Below are positions 26,226-36,489 of a stretch of DNA of 64,000 bases, one piece after another. Each line of letters begins with the position of its first letter. Within the stretch, counting starts at the first letter, position 1. The DNA is from Staphylococcus americanisciuri. GTDB taxonomy: Bacteria > Bacillota > Bacilli > Staphylococcales > Staphylococcaceae. A model generated the notes under the pieces. That model was not told the DNA's origin and did no database searches. It was given only the letters and a program-made list of their open reading frames with translations. The position numbers and the translations under genes were made by a program. The stretch is taken from positions 42,856 to 106,855 of the forward strand of contig NZ_JANUXY010000008.1 of NCBI RefSeq assembly GCF_024814435.1, given 5' to 3'.

Positions 26226-27471
26226 GTGAAGCTGTACCATAATCAAAAATTTGTTCAGCTAATTGCTGACTCTTTTCAATATGACGATATACTTTAGTTG
26301 TTGGCAGTTGTGAAAATGTAAATTGTACTAATCCTTCTCTACTACTCCAGTTTTCAGGATTACCCGCAATATCCCCTACCTTTTTTAGAAGATTTACGCG
26401 TACAATCTCCTTATCTTCAGAAACATCTGGATAATTAATATGTTGTATTTCACCCATTGGTGCTTTTAAGAATGCGATGGCTGATGTTCGTGTTGGTACA
26501 AAATCAAAGTTTCCTTGAACTTTATTATCAAGATACATCATCGTATGCAATTGATAAGGGTTGATACCATAAGCAGATTCAATCAAATCCATAATAGCGT
26601 CACCACCAGGTCTCGCAGCCGCTTCAATCACATATAATTCATGACCTTTTACTTTAACTTCAACATGCGCAACACCACGATCAATACCCAATGCCTTACA
26701 AGCATCTATTGCTAATTGCCTCAACCGGTTATCTTGATGTCGGTGACTCGGTACAACATGTCCCATTTCTGTAAACCATGGCTTCGGTGACAAGTATTTT
26801 TCAGTTACAGTGATGACTTGATAAAAGTCTTTACCACATAACACTTCAACAGATACTTCATCATCACTTTCTATATATGCTTCAATCAAAAATTCATTTT
26901 TTGAAACTTTGAAGGCATCTGCGTATCGTTCCATCACTTTTTGAGATTGTGCATAGGCATCTAGACATTCTTCTAGATTATTCGCTAAATGGACACCACC
27001 GCTACCACCAAAATCAACAGGTTTAATAATGACTGGAAATGTATATTCATTTACTAATATTTTTAACTGTTCGAGACTATTAAACTTCTTAGACTTTGCC
27101 GTTGAAACACCATATTGTTGAAAAAGTTGTTTCATTTCATACTTATTGCGACACGCTTCAACTACTTCTTCTTTCAAAAATGGTAATCCATATGTGGCAT
27201 TCAATTGATTTGCGACCTTTAAAGTCCAATCATTCAAAGGCACAACAGCTTTCAGTGTATACCCCTCTGATTGATACAAATCTATTTGTTGTTTTAATGC
27301 CTCATAATTCAATGGATCTGCATCTAAACAAAAATCAAAATATGCATTGTAGTTATACTTCGCATTTTTAATTGCTGTCCATATTTGAAAATCTCCTACA
27401 GCTTTCCCACCTGCATAAGATCTCTCGCGTAAAAACTGTTCAGCACCTAATAATAGTAAATATTCAGTCAT
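26218..27471 (-). CDS. ATP-grasp carboxylate-amine ligase
   Basis: 417 residues. N-terminal Rossmann-like domain (LLLGAEQFLRERSYAGGKAV), then the ATP-grasp fold: NKYEMKQLFQ, phosphate loop IIKPVDFGGSGGVHLANN, lid and metal residues in EVSVEVLC and VIEAAARPGGDAIMDLI. This is the layout of BacD-type L-amino acid ligases and related carbamoyl-phosphate-like enzymes that join a carboxylate to an amine using ATP. Ribosome site GGAGGA. With the MFS gene it forms a two-gene module located between two copies of the glycosyltransferase 3' end. Product unknown. Confidence 0.8.
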   Translation of the reverse strand: MTEYLLLLGAEQFLRERSYAGGKAVGDFQIWTAIKNAKYNYNAYFDFCLDADPLNYEALKQQIDLYQSEGYTLKAVVPLNDWTLKVANQLNATYGLPFLKEEVVEACRNKYEMKQLFQQYGVSTAKSKKFNSLEQLKILVNEYTFPVIIKPVDFGGSGGVHLANNLEECLDAYAQSQKVMERYADAFKVSKNEFLIEAYIESDDEVSVEVLCGKDFYQVITVTEKYLSPKPWFTEMGHVVPSHRHQDNRLRQLAIDACKALGIDRGVAHVEVKVKGHELYVIEAAARPGGDAIMDLIESAYGINPYQLHTMMYLDNKVQGNFDFVPTRTSAIAFLKAPMGEIQHINYPDVSEDKEIVRVNLLKKVGDIAGNPENWSSREGLVQFTFSQLPTTKVYRHIEKSQQLAEQIFDYGTASHE

Positions 27472-27610
27472 TTTAATCCTCCAATATTTAATATTTATAA
27501 TTAAACAGTAACAAAAACACGAATTATATGGAAGACTTTTTTTATAAAGTACGTCATTTGAGCGTTTCCAAAATTTAAAATTATATTTACTATGTTTTCT
27601 GCAGTCGTAT

Positions 27611-27890
27611 TAAGACACCACCGAGAGACGCTGTAAAAATCTTTATCGCCGTATATGACTTTATTATGAAGCATCCACAGATTCCACATCCTCGTAAAGT
27701 CACATTACTTGCAATCTTTTTAAATCGCTACACGAATATGATTAAGCGTGGTCAATATGCGCCTGTTCGCTTCTTTGACCATACAAAAGACACGCTCACA
27801 GAAATATTAGATAATAACTATGCGACAGCAGACACAATCGCATTTATCAATAGCTTATTCGCTGGTGACTATAATCAGTACCGTTCATAA
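27611..27890 (+). pseudogene. Duplicated 3' fragment of the glycosyltransferase gene
   Basis: The last 92 codons of the gene at 23950-24900 are repeated here, in frame to the stop (GDYNQYRS), without any 5' part, promoter or ribosome site. Differences from the first copy are few (one amino-acid change, Asp to Asn, near the end). It is a duplication scar rather than a working gene. Confidence 0.9.
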
Positions 27891-27939
27891 TTGAGAAAAA
27901 CCCACGACCTTCCATTATTGGATTGTTGTGGGTTCTTTT
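27611..27939 (+). repeat. Direct repeat, right copy
   Basis: Second copy of 24621-24950, including the terminator hairpin. Together the copies flank a 2.66-kb segment (24951-27610) with the ATP-grasp and MFS genes and one dispersed repeat. Confidence 0.95.
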
Positions 27940-27959
27940 GTATTTATTGAACTTTTAAG

Positions 27960-29153
27960 TTACAAGAAATTTGAATACTTATTTTTTCTTAAGATTAAGA
28001 TAATACAGAAAACCAAAAGCACGATACTAATACCAATAAAAACATTCCAAGCATAGAATACATTATGAATTTCTGTTATATAACCATTCAAAGGCAATAA
28101 TGACATTGTCACAATTGCTTCAATCGTATAAAATGCGGATACAAAAGACGATCTTAACTTATCATTTGTAACTAGCCTTTTGTGTATACATACTGTAATC
28201 CGTACGCTTGTAATTGTGAAAATCACTATATGAATCATAAAAAATATAACACTCATATTGGTAATAGTAATTAAAAAAATAACAACACTGTCTATCATAA
28301 TATATGTCATGATTTCTTTCAGTTCACTGCCAAAACGTGGTATCTTAGGAATTAACCAATTAGTCATAATTCCAATGAGAGATATAGCTATCCACATATA
28401 ACCAAGTTGGCTATTAAAGCTCACTTGCCATTGGTTAGACGGTCCAATATCAAGTATACTCGGAATGACTAATACTAATAAAATTAATATCAATGGTTTG
28501 TTTGTTATGAACAACGCTACAATTCTTTTTAAATTTACTCTCCACGTAGGGCTCACATTTTTAATTTCTTCATTCAAACCGTAGATATTATATATATTTT
28601 TTTCCGGCAAAAACATATAAATTATAATGCCTAACACGATAAAGAAACCAACACTTATTATAATAGGTAAAAGTATATTTACTTTAAATAAAAATTCTGC
28701 ACTAACAAAGCCTATTATAAGTGAAAACAGCGCACTAAATAATGAGGCTCTAGAAAACACTTTATCTAAGTTCACAGTATCTTTATTTTCTATTTGATTC
28801 ATATACCAACTGCTTAAACTTCCAGATAACATAGCTTCAGCAGCACCTGTTAATATTCCAGACACTATCAACAATATAAAATGATCAGTTATGATAAATA
28901 ACAGACCAAGTGCTCTTAGTATGCAGCTATATACCAACAACCGCTTTTGTCCTATGGTATCTGCCAACACCCCTGTCGGAAATTCACATATAGCTGAAAC
29001 TCCCCAAAAAACTGATAAATATATGCCAGCCTCCGTATAACTATAGCCTAAATTAACTAAGAATATATACAATATTGGAGAAAAAAGCGCTATACCTGAT
29101 ATAACTAATGTATTAAAAGAGATAAATAAGTTAGTCAACCTTTTATTATCCAT
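27960..29153 (-). CDS. MFS transporter
   Basis: 397 residues, 12 hydrophobic helices. Between helices 2 and 3 it has the motif-A form EFPTGVLADTIGQKRLLVYS, typical of major facilitator drug or metabolite exporters. It follows a small DUF2087 gene by 4 bases, so the two form an operon. The AT-rich composition is like its accessory neighbours. Substrate unknown. Confidence 0.8.
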   Translation of the reverse strand: MDNKRLTNLFISFNTLVISGIALFSPILYIFLVNLGYSYTEAGIYLSVFWGVSAICEFPTGVLADTIGQKRLLVYSCILRALGLLFIITDHFILLIVSGILTGAAEAMLSGSLSSWYMNQIENKDTVNLDKVFSRASLFSALFSLIIGFVSAEFLFKVNILLPIIISVGFFIVLGIIIYMFLPEKNIYNIYGLNEEIKNVSPTWRVNLKRIVALFITNKPLILILLVLVIPSILDIGPSNQWQVSFNSQLGYMWIAISLIGIMTNWLIPKIPRFGSELKEIMTYIMIDSVVIFLITITNMSVIFFMIHIVIFTITSVRITVCIHKRLVTNDKLRSSFVSAFYTIEAIVTMSLLPLNGYITEIHNVFYAWNVFIGISIVLLVFCIILILRKNKYSNFL

Positions 29154-29157
29154 TTGA

Positions 29158-29415
29158 TTATTCTCCCTCAGCTACTTTGTATTTTTTCCCTTCTATATCT
29201 CTAGTCAAAAGTGAATAATCAACTAAATATCTACGTAATAATACATAATCATCATAATGCTGTTTTAAAATGGCATTCACTTCTTTTTCACTATAAACCT
29301 TGTCCCTATCAAATGAAGTTAAGAGATATTTGAAAAGTTCTATTTTATCCCGCTCTTTACGTGGAATGGTGTGTATCCAATTATTTTTTATAAATCTATT
29401 TATTAAGTTGCTCAT
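29158..29415 (-). CDS. DUF2087 domain protein, probable regulator
   Basis: 85 residues. The pattern IPRKERDKIELFKYLLTSFD, then YSEKEVNAILKQHYDDY, then LRRYLVDYSLLTRD matches DUF2087, a small winged-helix-like domain often fused to or beside DNA-binding regulators. GGAGGAACAAGC precedes the ATG at 29415. It probably controls the MFS gene that follows. Confidence 0.75.
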   Translation of the reverse strand: MSNLINRFIKNNWIHTIPRKERDKIELFKYLLTSFDRDKVYSEKEVNAILKQHYDDYVLLRRYLVDYSLLTRDIEGKKYKVAEGE

Positions 29416-29796
29416 GCTTGTTCCTCCAATACTTTTTTCATAGTACATTACTAGTATCGCATAAAACTATAAAATTTTAATCTATTTTAAAGAATTTTCT
29501 GTAAATTTTCTAGGTATAAATGATACAAGTTGGAACTAGAAATACTTATCCAAACGCATTCAAAGACTAAACATATTACTAAACCTACTAATCTCAAGAA
29601 AAATATCAGCTATTCACATCAAACACTAAATTTTCTATCCTCGATAAAATCCAACACGACAAATTTCAATAACCTAAAAAAACTACCTCCACATGTTAAT
29701 TAACAATAGGAAGTAGTTAAAATCTTGTAAATTAATTAAAAAGCAGATTACTTCTTAATTATTTTTGATATTTACTTGTTTGTCGCCTGTCTCAGA
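29416..29796. other. Gene-free stretch before groEL
   Basis: AT-rich, with no open frame worth naming. It contains the promoter side of the DUF2087 gene and the groEL terminator at 29676-29718. Confidence 0.5.
29676..29718 (-). terminator. groEL terminator
   Basis: On the minus strand AACTACTTCC pairs with GGAGGTAGTT and is followed by TTTTTT. Confidence 0.75.
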
Positions 29797-31416
<1,620 letters not shown>

Positions 31417-31459
31417 TTATATTCACTCCATTATATTCTAACTTGTATTGTTTTACTTA

Positions 31460-31747
31460 CTATTCTTCAATAACTGCTAAAACTTCTTCGGCATCTAATA
31501 CAAGGTACTTCGCATCATTACGCTTCACTTCAGTGCCTCCATATTGTTGGAAAACAACGCGGTCACCTACTTGGACTTCTGGTGCGACACGTTGACCATT
31601 GTCTAATAGACGTCCTGGTCCTACTGCAACAACCACACCTTCATTTGAACTTTCTTTTGCTGATTCAGTTAAGACAATACCACTTTTCGTTGTTTGTTCT
31701 TGTTCTTTCTTCTCTATTACAACACGGCTACCTAATGGTTTTAACAT
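31460..31747 (-). CDS. groES: Co-chaperonin GroES
   Basis: 95 residues from ATG 31747, the family length; the frame upstream to 31774 is not used. [20 protein letters not shown] with the mobile loop [13 protein letters not shown], then [20 protein letters not shown] and the final [18 protein letters not shown] lies about 11 bases upstream. It caps the GroEL ring. First gene of groES-groEL. Confidence 0.97.
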   Translation of the reverse strand: MLKPLGSRVVIEKKEQEQTTKSGIVLTESAKESSNEGVVVAVGPGRLLDNGQRVAPEVQVGDRVVFQQYGGTEVKRNDAKYLVLDAEEVLAVIEE

Positions 31748-31778
31748 TTCATTGTACCTCCTTATGGTCAACATTTAT

Positions 31779-31805
31779 TTAGCACTTATATGTACCAAGT
31801 GCTAA
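31779..31805. promoter_or_regulatory. CIRCE element (HrcA operator) of groESL
   Basis: TTAGCACTT, nine bases, AAGTGCTAA: a perfect inverted repeat that differs from the classical CIRCE arm (TTAGCACTC) only in its last base. It lies between the promoter and the groES ribosome site. Confidence 0.92.
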
Positions 31806-31820
31806 TACAAGAACAATAAT

Positions 31821-31837
31821 AATCAAATTTGGTCAAA
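31821..31837. promoter_or_regulatory. Probable CtsR operator of groESL
   Basis: AATCAAATTTGGTCAAA matches the CtsR tandem heptad RGTCAAANANRGTCAAA at 15 of 17 positions. Dual HrcA/CtsR control of groESL is known in staphylococci. Confidence 0.65.
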
Positions 31838-31921
31838 ATATCAAGTAGAAAGCTTTTATCATTTGTTGAATGACTGAAAATCCTATAGAATGAATGTGGT
31901 ATAAAAGGAGGTTCTTAACGA

Positions 31922-32662
31922 ATGAATCGAATAGTTGTATCGATATTAACAGTTGTTATCTATATCGCTGCGTTGTTATCACCGAAGTTAGCAATGATTT
32001 TCGGTCTGATTGATTCCCAGTCAGCCAATGAACAATTACAGCAAATCACTTATTTACAAGTCATTGCATTCGTTCTGGCAGCCATACTGATTCTTATCAT
32101 ACAGTCACGCATTAAAAATCCATATCATTTTGAAACACAGCCCAAAGAAGAAAAGCGCTATATTATTCTATGGATACTTGTTGGACTTGTCATCGTCTTT
32201 ATCGCACAAATCATTACCAACTTAATCAGTACATATCTATTAGGTATCAGTCCAGAAAGCGAAAATACGATGCGCATTATGAGAATTGCACGTCAAATGC
32301 CGATACTCATTATACTTATTGCAGTTGTAGGTCCCTTATTAGAAGAGTTCGTTTTCCGTAAAGTATTATTTGGTGGCATTTATAATGCACTCCAAGCGCA
32401 TAAAGCCGTGAAGTTTACGATTGCAACAACAGTAAGTTCTACAATTTTTGCTGTTGCGCATGCTGATTTAACACACTTTGCCACTTACTTTGTTATGGGC
32501 GTTATTTTTTCGGCTTTTTATATTTATACAAAACGACTTAGTATCGCTATTGGTATTCATATGACTCAAAATGCCCTTGTAGCACTCATCCAATTTTCCA
32601 TTCCAGAAGATGTGATGCAAAAAGCATTAGAACAAGCACAGTTTATTCTATTCTATATTTAA
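31922..32662 (+). CDS. mroQ: CPBP-family intramembrane protease (MroQ-like)
   Basis: 246 residues and about seven membrane helices. The CPBP/Abi motifs are present: EEFVFRKVLFGG (motif 1, Glu-Glu-x3-Arg) at about residue 141, FAVAHADL (motif 2 His) and a third-region IAIGIHMTQNAL. MroQ, next to groES in S. aureus, is needed for AIP signal peptide handling and Agr activity. The position here, divergent from groES and upstream of sdrH and agr, supports the same role. Ribosome site AAAGGAGG. Confidence 0.85.
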   Translation: MNRIVVSILTVVIYIAALLSPKLAMIFGLIDSQSANEQLQQITYLQVIAFVLAAILILIIQSRIKNPYHFETQPKEEKRYIILWILVGLVIVFIAQIITNLISTYLLGISPESENTMRIMRIARQMPILIILIAVVGPLLEEFVFRKVLFGGIYNALQAHKAVKFTIATTVSSTIFAVAHADLTHFATYFVMGVIFSAFYIYTKRLSIAIGIHMTQNALVALIQFSIPEDVMQKALEQAQFILFYI

Positions 32663-32670
32663 ATAAACAC

Positions 32671-32714
32671 AAAAAGGACTCAGTTCTGAGCATTTTCAGA
32701 GCTAAGTCCTTTTT
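32671..32714. terminator. Bidirectional terminator between mroQ and adhP
   Basis: AAAAAGGACTcAGtTCTGA pairs with TCAGAgCTaAGTCCTTTTT; A/T runs flank the stem on both sides, serving the two convergent genes. Confidence 0.85.
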
Positions 32715-32729
32715 CTTTATATCAACTGA

Positions 32730-33746
32730 TTATTTTGAGAAATCAAGTACTTTACGTCCTTGAATCGTTCCTTTTTCCATTTCATCAAATACTTGTGGTG
32801 CTTCGTCTACAGATACTTTTTCGACAACTGGTACAACAAGTCCTTGTGCACCAAATGCGAATGCTTCTTCTAAGTCTTTTCGTGTACCTACGAGAGAACC
32901 TACAACACGTATACCATCAAGTACTGTTTTAACGATACTTAAGTCCATGTACTCTGAAGGTAAACCAACTGCTACCACTGTACCTCCTGCACGAACACTG
33001 TCAATTGCTTGGTTGAAGGCTACCTTAGATACTGCAGTTACTACAACGCCGTGACAGCCACCCGTTTTTTCTTGAATGTACGCACCTACGTCTTCAACTT
33101 CTTTGCCATTGACGATTAAGTCAGCACCTACTTCTTTGGCTAATTCAAGCTTGTCATTGTTAATATCAATTGCAACAACATGTGCATTGAACACTTTTTT
33201 TGCATATTGAACCGCTAAGTTTCCAAGACCACCTGCACCATATACCGCAATCCATTGCCCTGGAGCTGCACCTGCTTCTTTGATTGCTTTATAAGTTGTT
33301 ACACCTGCACACGTAATAGATGATGCTTGTGCAGAATCCAAACCATCCGGTACTTTAACCGCATAGTCAGCCGTTACTACCGCATATTCACTCATACCAC
33401 CATCAACGCTATAGCCCGCATTTTTTACGCTACGACATAATGTTTCACGACCAGTTGTACAGTATTCACAATGCCCGCAGCCTTCAAAGAACCATGCGAT
33501 AGAGACACGATCTCCAACTTTAAGTGATGTTACACCCTCACCAAGCTCTTGTACGATACCGATACCCTCATGTCCTAAGATACGTCCTGGAACTTTACCA
33601 AAATCACCATGTGCTACATGTAAATCTGTATGGCAGACACCACAGCACTCAACTTTTACAAGTGCTTCACCATGACCGACTGTTGGCATTTCATGTTCTA
33701 CAACTTCTACACCGTTACTTTCTTGGTTTACAACAACTGCTTTCAT
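32730..33746 (-). CDS. adhP: Zinc-dependent alcohol dehydrogenase
   Basis: 338 residues, class III-type medium-chain dehydrogenase. Catalytic zinc ligands lie in [10 protein letters not shown] and GHEGIG; the structural zinc site is [15 protein letters not shown]; the NAD fold is [17 protein letters not shown] 33746 has GGAGG 8 bases upstream. It converts alcohols and aldehydes to regenerate NAD+ in fermentation. A Rex operator lies in the promoter, so it should be switched on when NADH is high. It interrupts the mroQ-sdrH order I recall from S. aureus. Confidence 0.93.
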   Translation of the reverse strand: MKAVVVNQESNGVEVVEHEMPTVGHGEALVKVECCGVCHTDLHVAHGDFGKVPGRILGHEGIGIVQELGEGVTSLKVGDRVSIAWFFEGCGHCEYCTTGRETLCRSVKNAGYSVDGGMSEYAVVTADYAVKVPDGLDSAQASSITCAGVTTYKAIKEAGAAPGQWIAVYGAGGLGNLAVQYAKKVFNAHVVAIDINNDKLELAKEVGADLIVNGKEVEDVGAYIQEKTGGCHGVVVTAVSKVAFNQAIDSVRAGGTVVAVGLPSEYMDLSIVKTVLDGIRVVGSLVGTRKDLEEAFAFGAQGLVVPVVEKVSVDEAPQVFDEMEKGTIQGRKVLDFSK

Positions 33747-33799
33747 ATTCATAACCTCCGTTAGTGGGTATTTTCAAAGGACTCTTCTTTACACTTATA

Positions 33800-33817
33800 T
33801 TGTGATTAATTTCACAA
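33800..33817. promoter_or_regulatory. Rex operator upstream of adhP
   Basis: TTGTGATTAATTTCACAA matches the 18-bp Rex consensus TTGTGAA-WWWW-TTCACAA with one change. It lies about 55 bases upstream of the adhP start. The rex gene itself is at 45.8-46.5 kb. Confidence 0.85.
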
Positions 33818-34002
33818 TATTTGTCAAGATTTTTTCGTGTTATTTTTCTGAAAATTAACGGCAAGTATTTATTTGGACAAATTTAGACATACTATAAAAA
33901 TCGGAGCTAAAAGGACAAATTTGCAGTTAGAATAAAACATTTTAAAAATCGAGTAAAACAAACACACCCTCGCTATCCGCTTTCGTTATGCTCAATCCAT
34001 AC

Positions 34003-34959
34003 TTATTCTTTTCTTCTATTTACTAAGCGATATAACACACCTGCAAGCAACAATACCACAAACCCGCAAATCAACCATTTATGAATACTCGTTTTAGATC
34101 TGACCTTTTCTTTGTCTTGCTGTACTTGCCCGATCGTCATATGAGTCTGTTCTTGTTCGATTTGCTGTTCTTTATCTTCTTGTTGACGAGATGCAATACC
34201 TTTATCTGCTTTCTTCTTTAAATCAGGCATCGTACCAACTTCCCCGGCTATTAACCCTAAGACTTGTTTATCTAAATTTTTATAATATGCACGTGTGGAT
34301 AATGGGTTAAATGCTTGAAATCGAAAATAGTCTGTATCTTGCTGTAATTGATTCAAAAATTGATTATCTCTAAAATTCTTTTTTTGCGTTAATCGTTGTA
34401 TTACTTGTTGATTCATATCACCACTATGAGCACTTTGTTGTAAAAGCTTATTATTAAGTGGGTTATATTTAAAACTACCATTCAACTGTGAAGTAGCAGA
34501 GGCGCCTCCCATATCATTATTTGCTTGTATGGAGGATTGAGACGGTCGATATTGTGCACTTCCTTGTTGTGGTATCTCTGTCTGTTGGTCTGTATTTTCC
34601 GGTTGTTTGTCTGAATGCTCCGTTGGCGATGAAGGCTTTTGTTCAGTTGGGCGCTGCGTTTGTTCATGATTATCTGGTGTCTCAGTTGCCCCAGAAGTTG
34701 CATCAGTACTGCCATCGTCCTTTTCATTCTCTTCTTGTTGTTCCGGCTGCACTGGTTCAGTACCTTCACCAATATCAATTTTCACTTCATTCGATTCTCT
34801 CTTTACTTGTTCATCTTGAGTATCAGGTGTCTCCTGAGATTGTAAGCTTGGTGTTTCAGCTTCCTTTGCTTGAACGTTCGTCGATACTTGAACAGCGCCA
34901 AATATTGTAAAAGTTGCTAAACTCGACATGATATATTTTTTGATAAATGGTGGTGTCAT
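34003..34959 (-). CDS. sdrH: SdrH-like membrane-anchored surface protein
   Basis: 318 residues. Signal peptide (about 1-31, ending VQAKE), a low-complexity region rich in Glu, Gln, Thr and Pro (about 32-140), a conserved domain (FKYNPLNNKLLQQ, NFRDNQFLNQLQQDTDYFRF, YYKNLDKQVLGLIAGEVGTM then PDLKK) and a C-terminal membrane helix with basic tail (NRRKE), not LPXTG. The conserved domain agrees with S. aureus SdrH, which acts with MroQ in Agr control. The long Ser-Asp or Pro-Asp repeat of other SdrH proteins is missing. ATG 34959 has AAAGGA upstream. Confidence 0.85.
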   Translation of the reverse strand: MTPPFIKKYIMSSLATFTIFGAVQVSTNVQAKEAETPSLQSQETPDTQDEQVKRESNEVKIDIGEGTEPVQPEQQEENEKDDGSTDATSGATETPDNHEQTQRPTEQKPSSPTEHSDKQPENTDQQTEIPQQGSAQYRPSQSSIQANNDMGGASATSQLNGSFKYNPLNNKLLQQSAHSGDMNQQVIQRLTQKKNFRDNQFLNQLQQDTDYFRFQAFNPLSTRAYYKNLDKQVLGLIAGEVGTMPDLKKKADKGIASRQQEDKEQQIEQEQTHMTIGQVQQDKEKVRSKTSIHKWLICGFVVLLLAGVLYRLVNRRKE

Positions 34960-35257
34960 ATAATACAGTCCTTTCAATAAAGTAGGAATCTCTTATGTAC
35001 TTTCCCACATTATGAAGTCATTTTATCATTTCACACTGATTCATATCATTAGGAATGTTATGCTGTATATGCTACGTATAATGGCTGAGACTTTCCTAGT
35101 GGGCCATTTGCCTATCACATTATAATCGTTTTTCAACTCAAATGTTACCAGTTATTACGTAAAGTTGCATGTCAAAAGATGTTTTTTGTCCATCCTTTAC
35201 TAATCATCTCATTATTTAGTAAACTCATTTTATACATTTTTATGAGGAGGGTTTATC

Positions 35258-36055
35258 ATGAAAGTTCAATTACTGCAATTTAATGTCACAGCCGGCAATG
35301 TCTCAGCAAACGAACACAAAATTACACACCTTTTTGAAACTTCTGTACATTCTGATACAGATGTCGTAGTCTTACCTGAAATGTGGAATAATGGCTATGC
35401 GTTGACAGAATTGCACCAAAAAGCAGACCATCAGTTATCACGGACTTTGCCGTTCCTCCAACAACTTGCAACACAATACAATGTAGATATCGTTGCTGGT
35501 TCAGTATCCAATCATCATGAAGACGCCTTATACAATACCGCACTCACAGTGAATCATCACGGAGAATTAATATATGACTACAATAAAATTCACTTAGTCC
35601 CGATGTTGGATGAACCACATTATTTAACTGCCGGCAACCACGTACCTCACCCTTTTACATTATCAAATGGCACAATAGCATCTCAAATCATCTGTTATGA
35701 CTTACGGTTCCCAGAATTATCGCGTTATCCTGCTGCTGAAGGTGCTCAGATTCTATTCTATGTTGCACAATGGCCTGACGTACGTCTGAACCATTGGCGT
35801 CAATTGTTGCAAGCACGTGCTATTGAAAATGACGTATATGTAGTTGCCGTAAATGGTTGCGGTTCTGATGGCAAGACAACTTATGCGGGGCACTCTATGG
35901 TTATCGATCCAAATGGTGAAATTATAATAGAAGCAAATGAACACGAAACTGTACACACAGTAATACTAGATATATCGAAAGTTGATGCGCAACGCGATGC
36001 TATCCCAGTATTTAAAAATATGCGCCCTGATGTATATCGTTATGCTAAAAAGTGA
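35258..36055 (+). CDS. Carbon-nitrogen hydrolase (nitrilase superfamily)
   Basis: 265 residues. The catalytic triad is visible: Glu in VVLPEMWNNGY, Lys in YNKIHLVPML and Cys in IICYDLRFPE. It belongs to the omega-amidase/Nit group that releases ammonia from small amides. Strong GAGGAGG before ATG 35258. A gene of this family sits beside hld in other staphylococci, so the synteny is old. It converges on RNAIII. The substrate is inferred, not shown. Confidence 0.88.
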   Translation: MKVQLLQFNVTAGNVSANEHKITHLFETSVHSDTDVVVLPEMWNNGYALTELHQKADHQLSRTLPFLQQLATQYNVDIVAGSVSNHHEDALYNTALTVNHHGELIYDYNKIHLVPMLDEPHYLTAGNHVPHPFTLSNGTIASQIICYDLRFPELSRYPAAEGAQILFYVAQWPDVRLNHWRQLLQARAIENDVYVVAVNGCGSDGKTTYAGHSMVIDPNGEIIIEANEHETVHTVILDISKVDAQRDAIPVFKNMRPDVYRYAKK

Positions 36056-36167
36056 GTTAAAAACATAGAAAATGCTTTCGAATAATTCGACATCTTTTGT
36101 GATGAGATAGCATGGTGAGCCATTCTACCTTATTCTTTTTAAGATGCAAAAATCACACATCCACAAC

Positions 36168-36270
36168 GGACTACACGCTGAACAAAGACAGCTATTTCAA
36201 CTTAGCTGAAACTACAATATAAACAAAACTAGGTACGTATCATTTCTTTCCATCACAGAAACTGAACAGC
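36168..36270 (+). repeat. Dispersed intergenic repeat, copy B
   Basis: About 103 bp homologous to 7791-7886 and to the reverse of 24951-25049: GGACTACACGCTGAAC, then CAAAACTAGGTACGTAT, then TTTCCATCACAGAAACTGAA. Its right end touches the T-run of the RNAIII terminator. The rest of 36056-36167 shows no gene. Confidence 0.7.
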
Positions 36271-36271
36271 T

Positions 36272-36308
36272 AAAAAAACAGACAAGCTTGGGAGAGACTT
36301 GTCTGTTT
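36272..36308 (-). terminator. RNAIII terminator with C-rich loop
   Basis: Minus strand: AACAGACAAG, loop TCTCTCCCAAG, CTTGTCTGTT, then TTTTTT. The loop complements a ribosome-binding sequence, as the UCCC loops of staphylococcal RNAIII do. Confidence 0.8.
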
Positions 36309-36411
36309 TCGTTCGTATTAAGGGAATATAATGAATTCCAAATATTACCACACTATTCCATATGATATGGATGGGGGTTTTGAAATATAGAGAATACACT
36401 GATGCTTCAGA

Positions 36412-36489
36412 TTACTTAGTAAATTTAATTACAGTTTCAGCAATAAGTTTGATGAATTCTAAGATTGTACCTACGATATCTGCTACCAT
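36412..36489 (-). CDS. hld: Delta-haemolysin
   Basis: 25 codons inside RNAIII, with GGAGG 8 bases before the ATG. The peptide begins MVADIVGTILEFIKLIAE and ends FTK: no signal peptide, amphipathic helix with acidic and Lys residues on one face, the delta-toxin/PSM pattern. It would lyse membranes and be exported by a Pmt-type transporter (17.2-21.3 kb). One residue shorter than the 26-residue S. aureus toxin. Expression follows AgrA activation of P3. Confidence 0.92.
   Translation of the reverse strand: MVADIVGTILEFIKLIAETVIKFTK

Noticed and set aside
24621..27939. Composite transposon or integrative element
   Set aside because: The direct repeats are host gene sequence and there is no transposase, integrase or tRNA site.
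34482..34910. ORFs in other frames of sdrH on both strands
   Set aside because: They follow from the Gln/Glu-rich low-complexity codons of the real gene.
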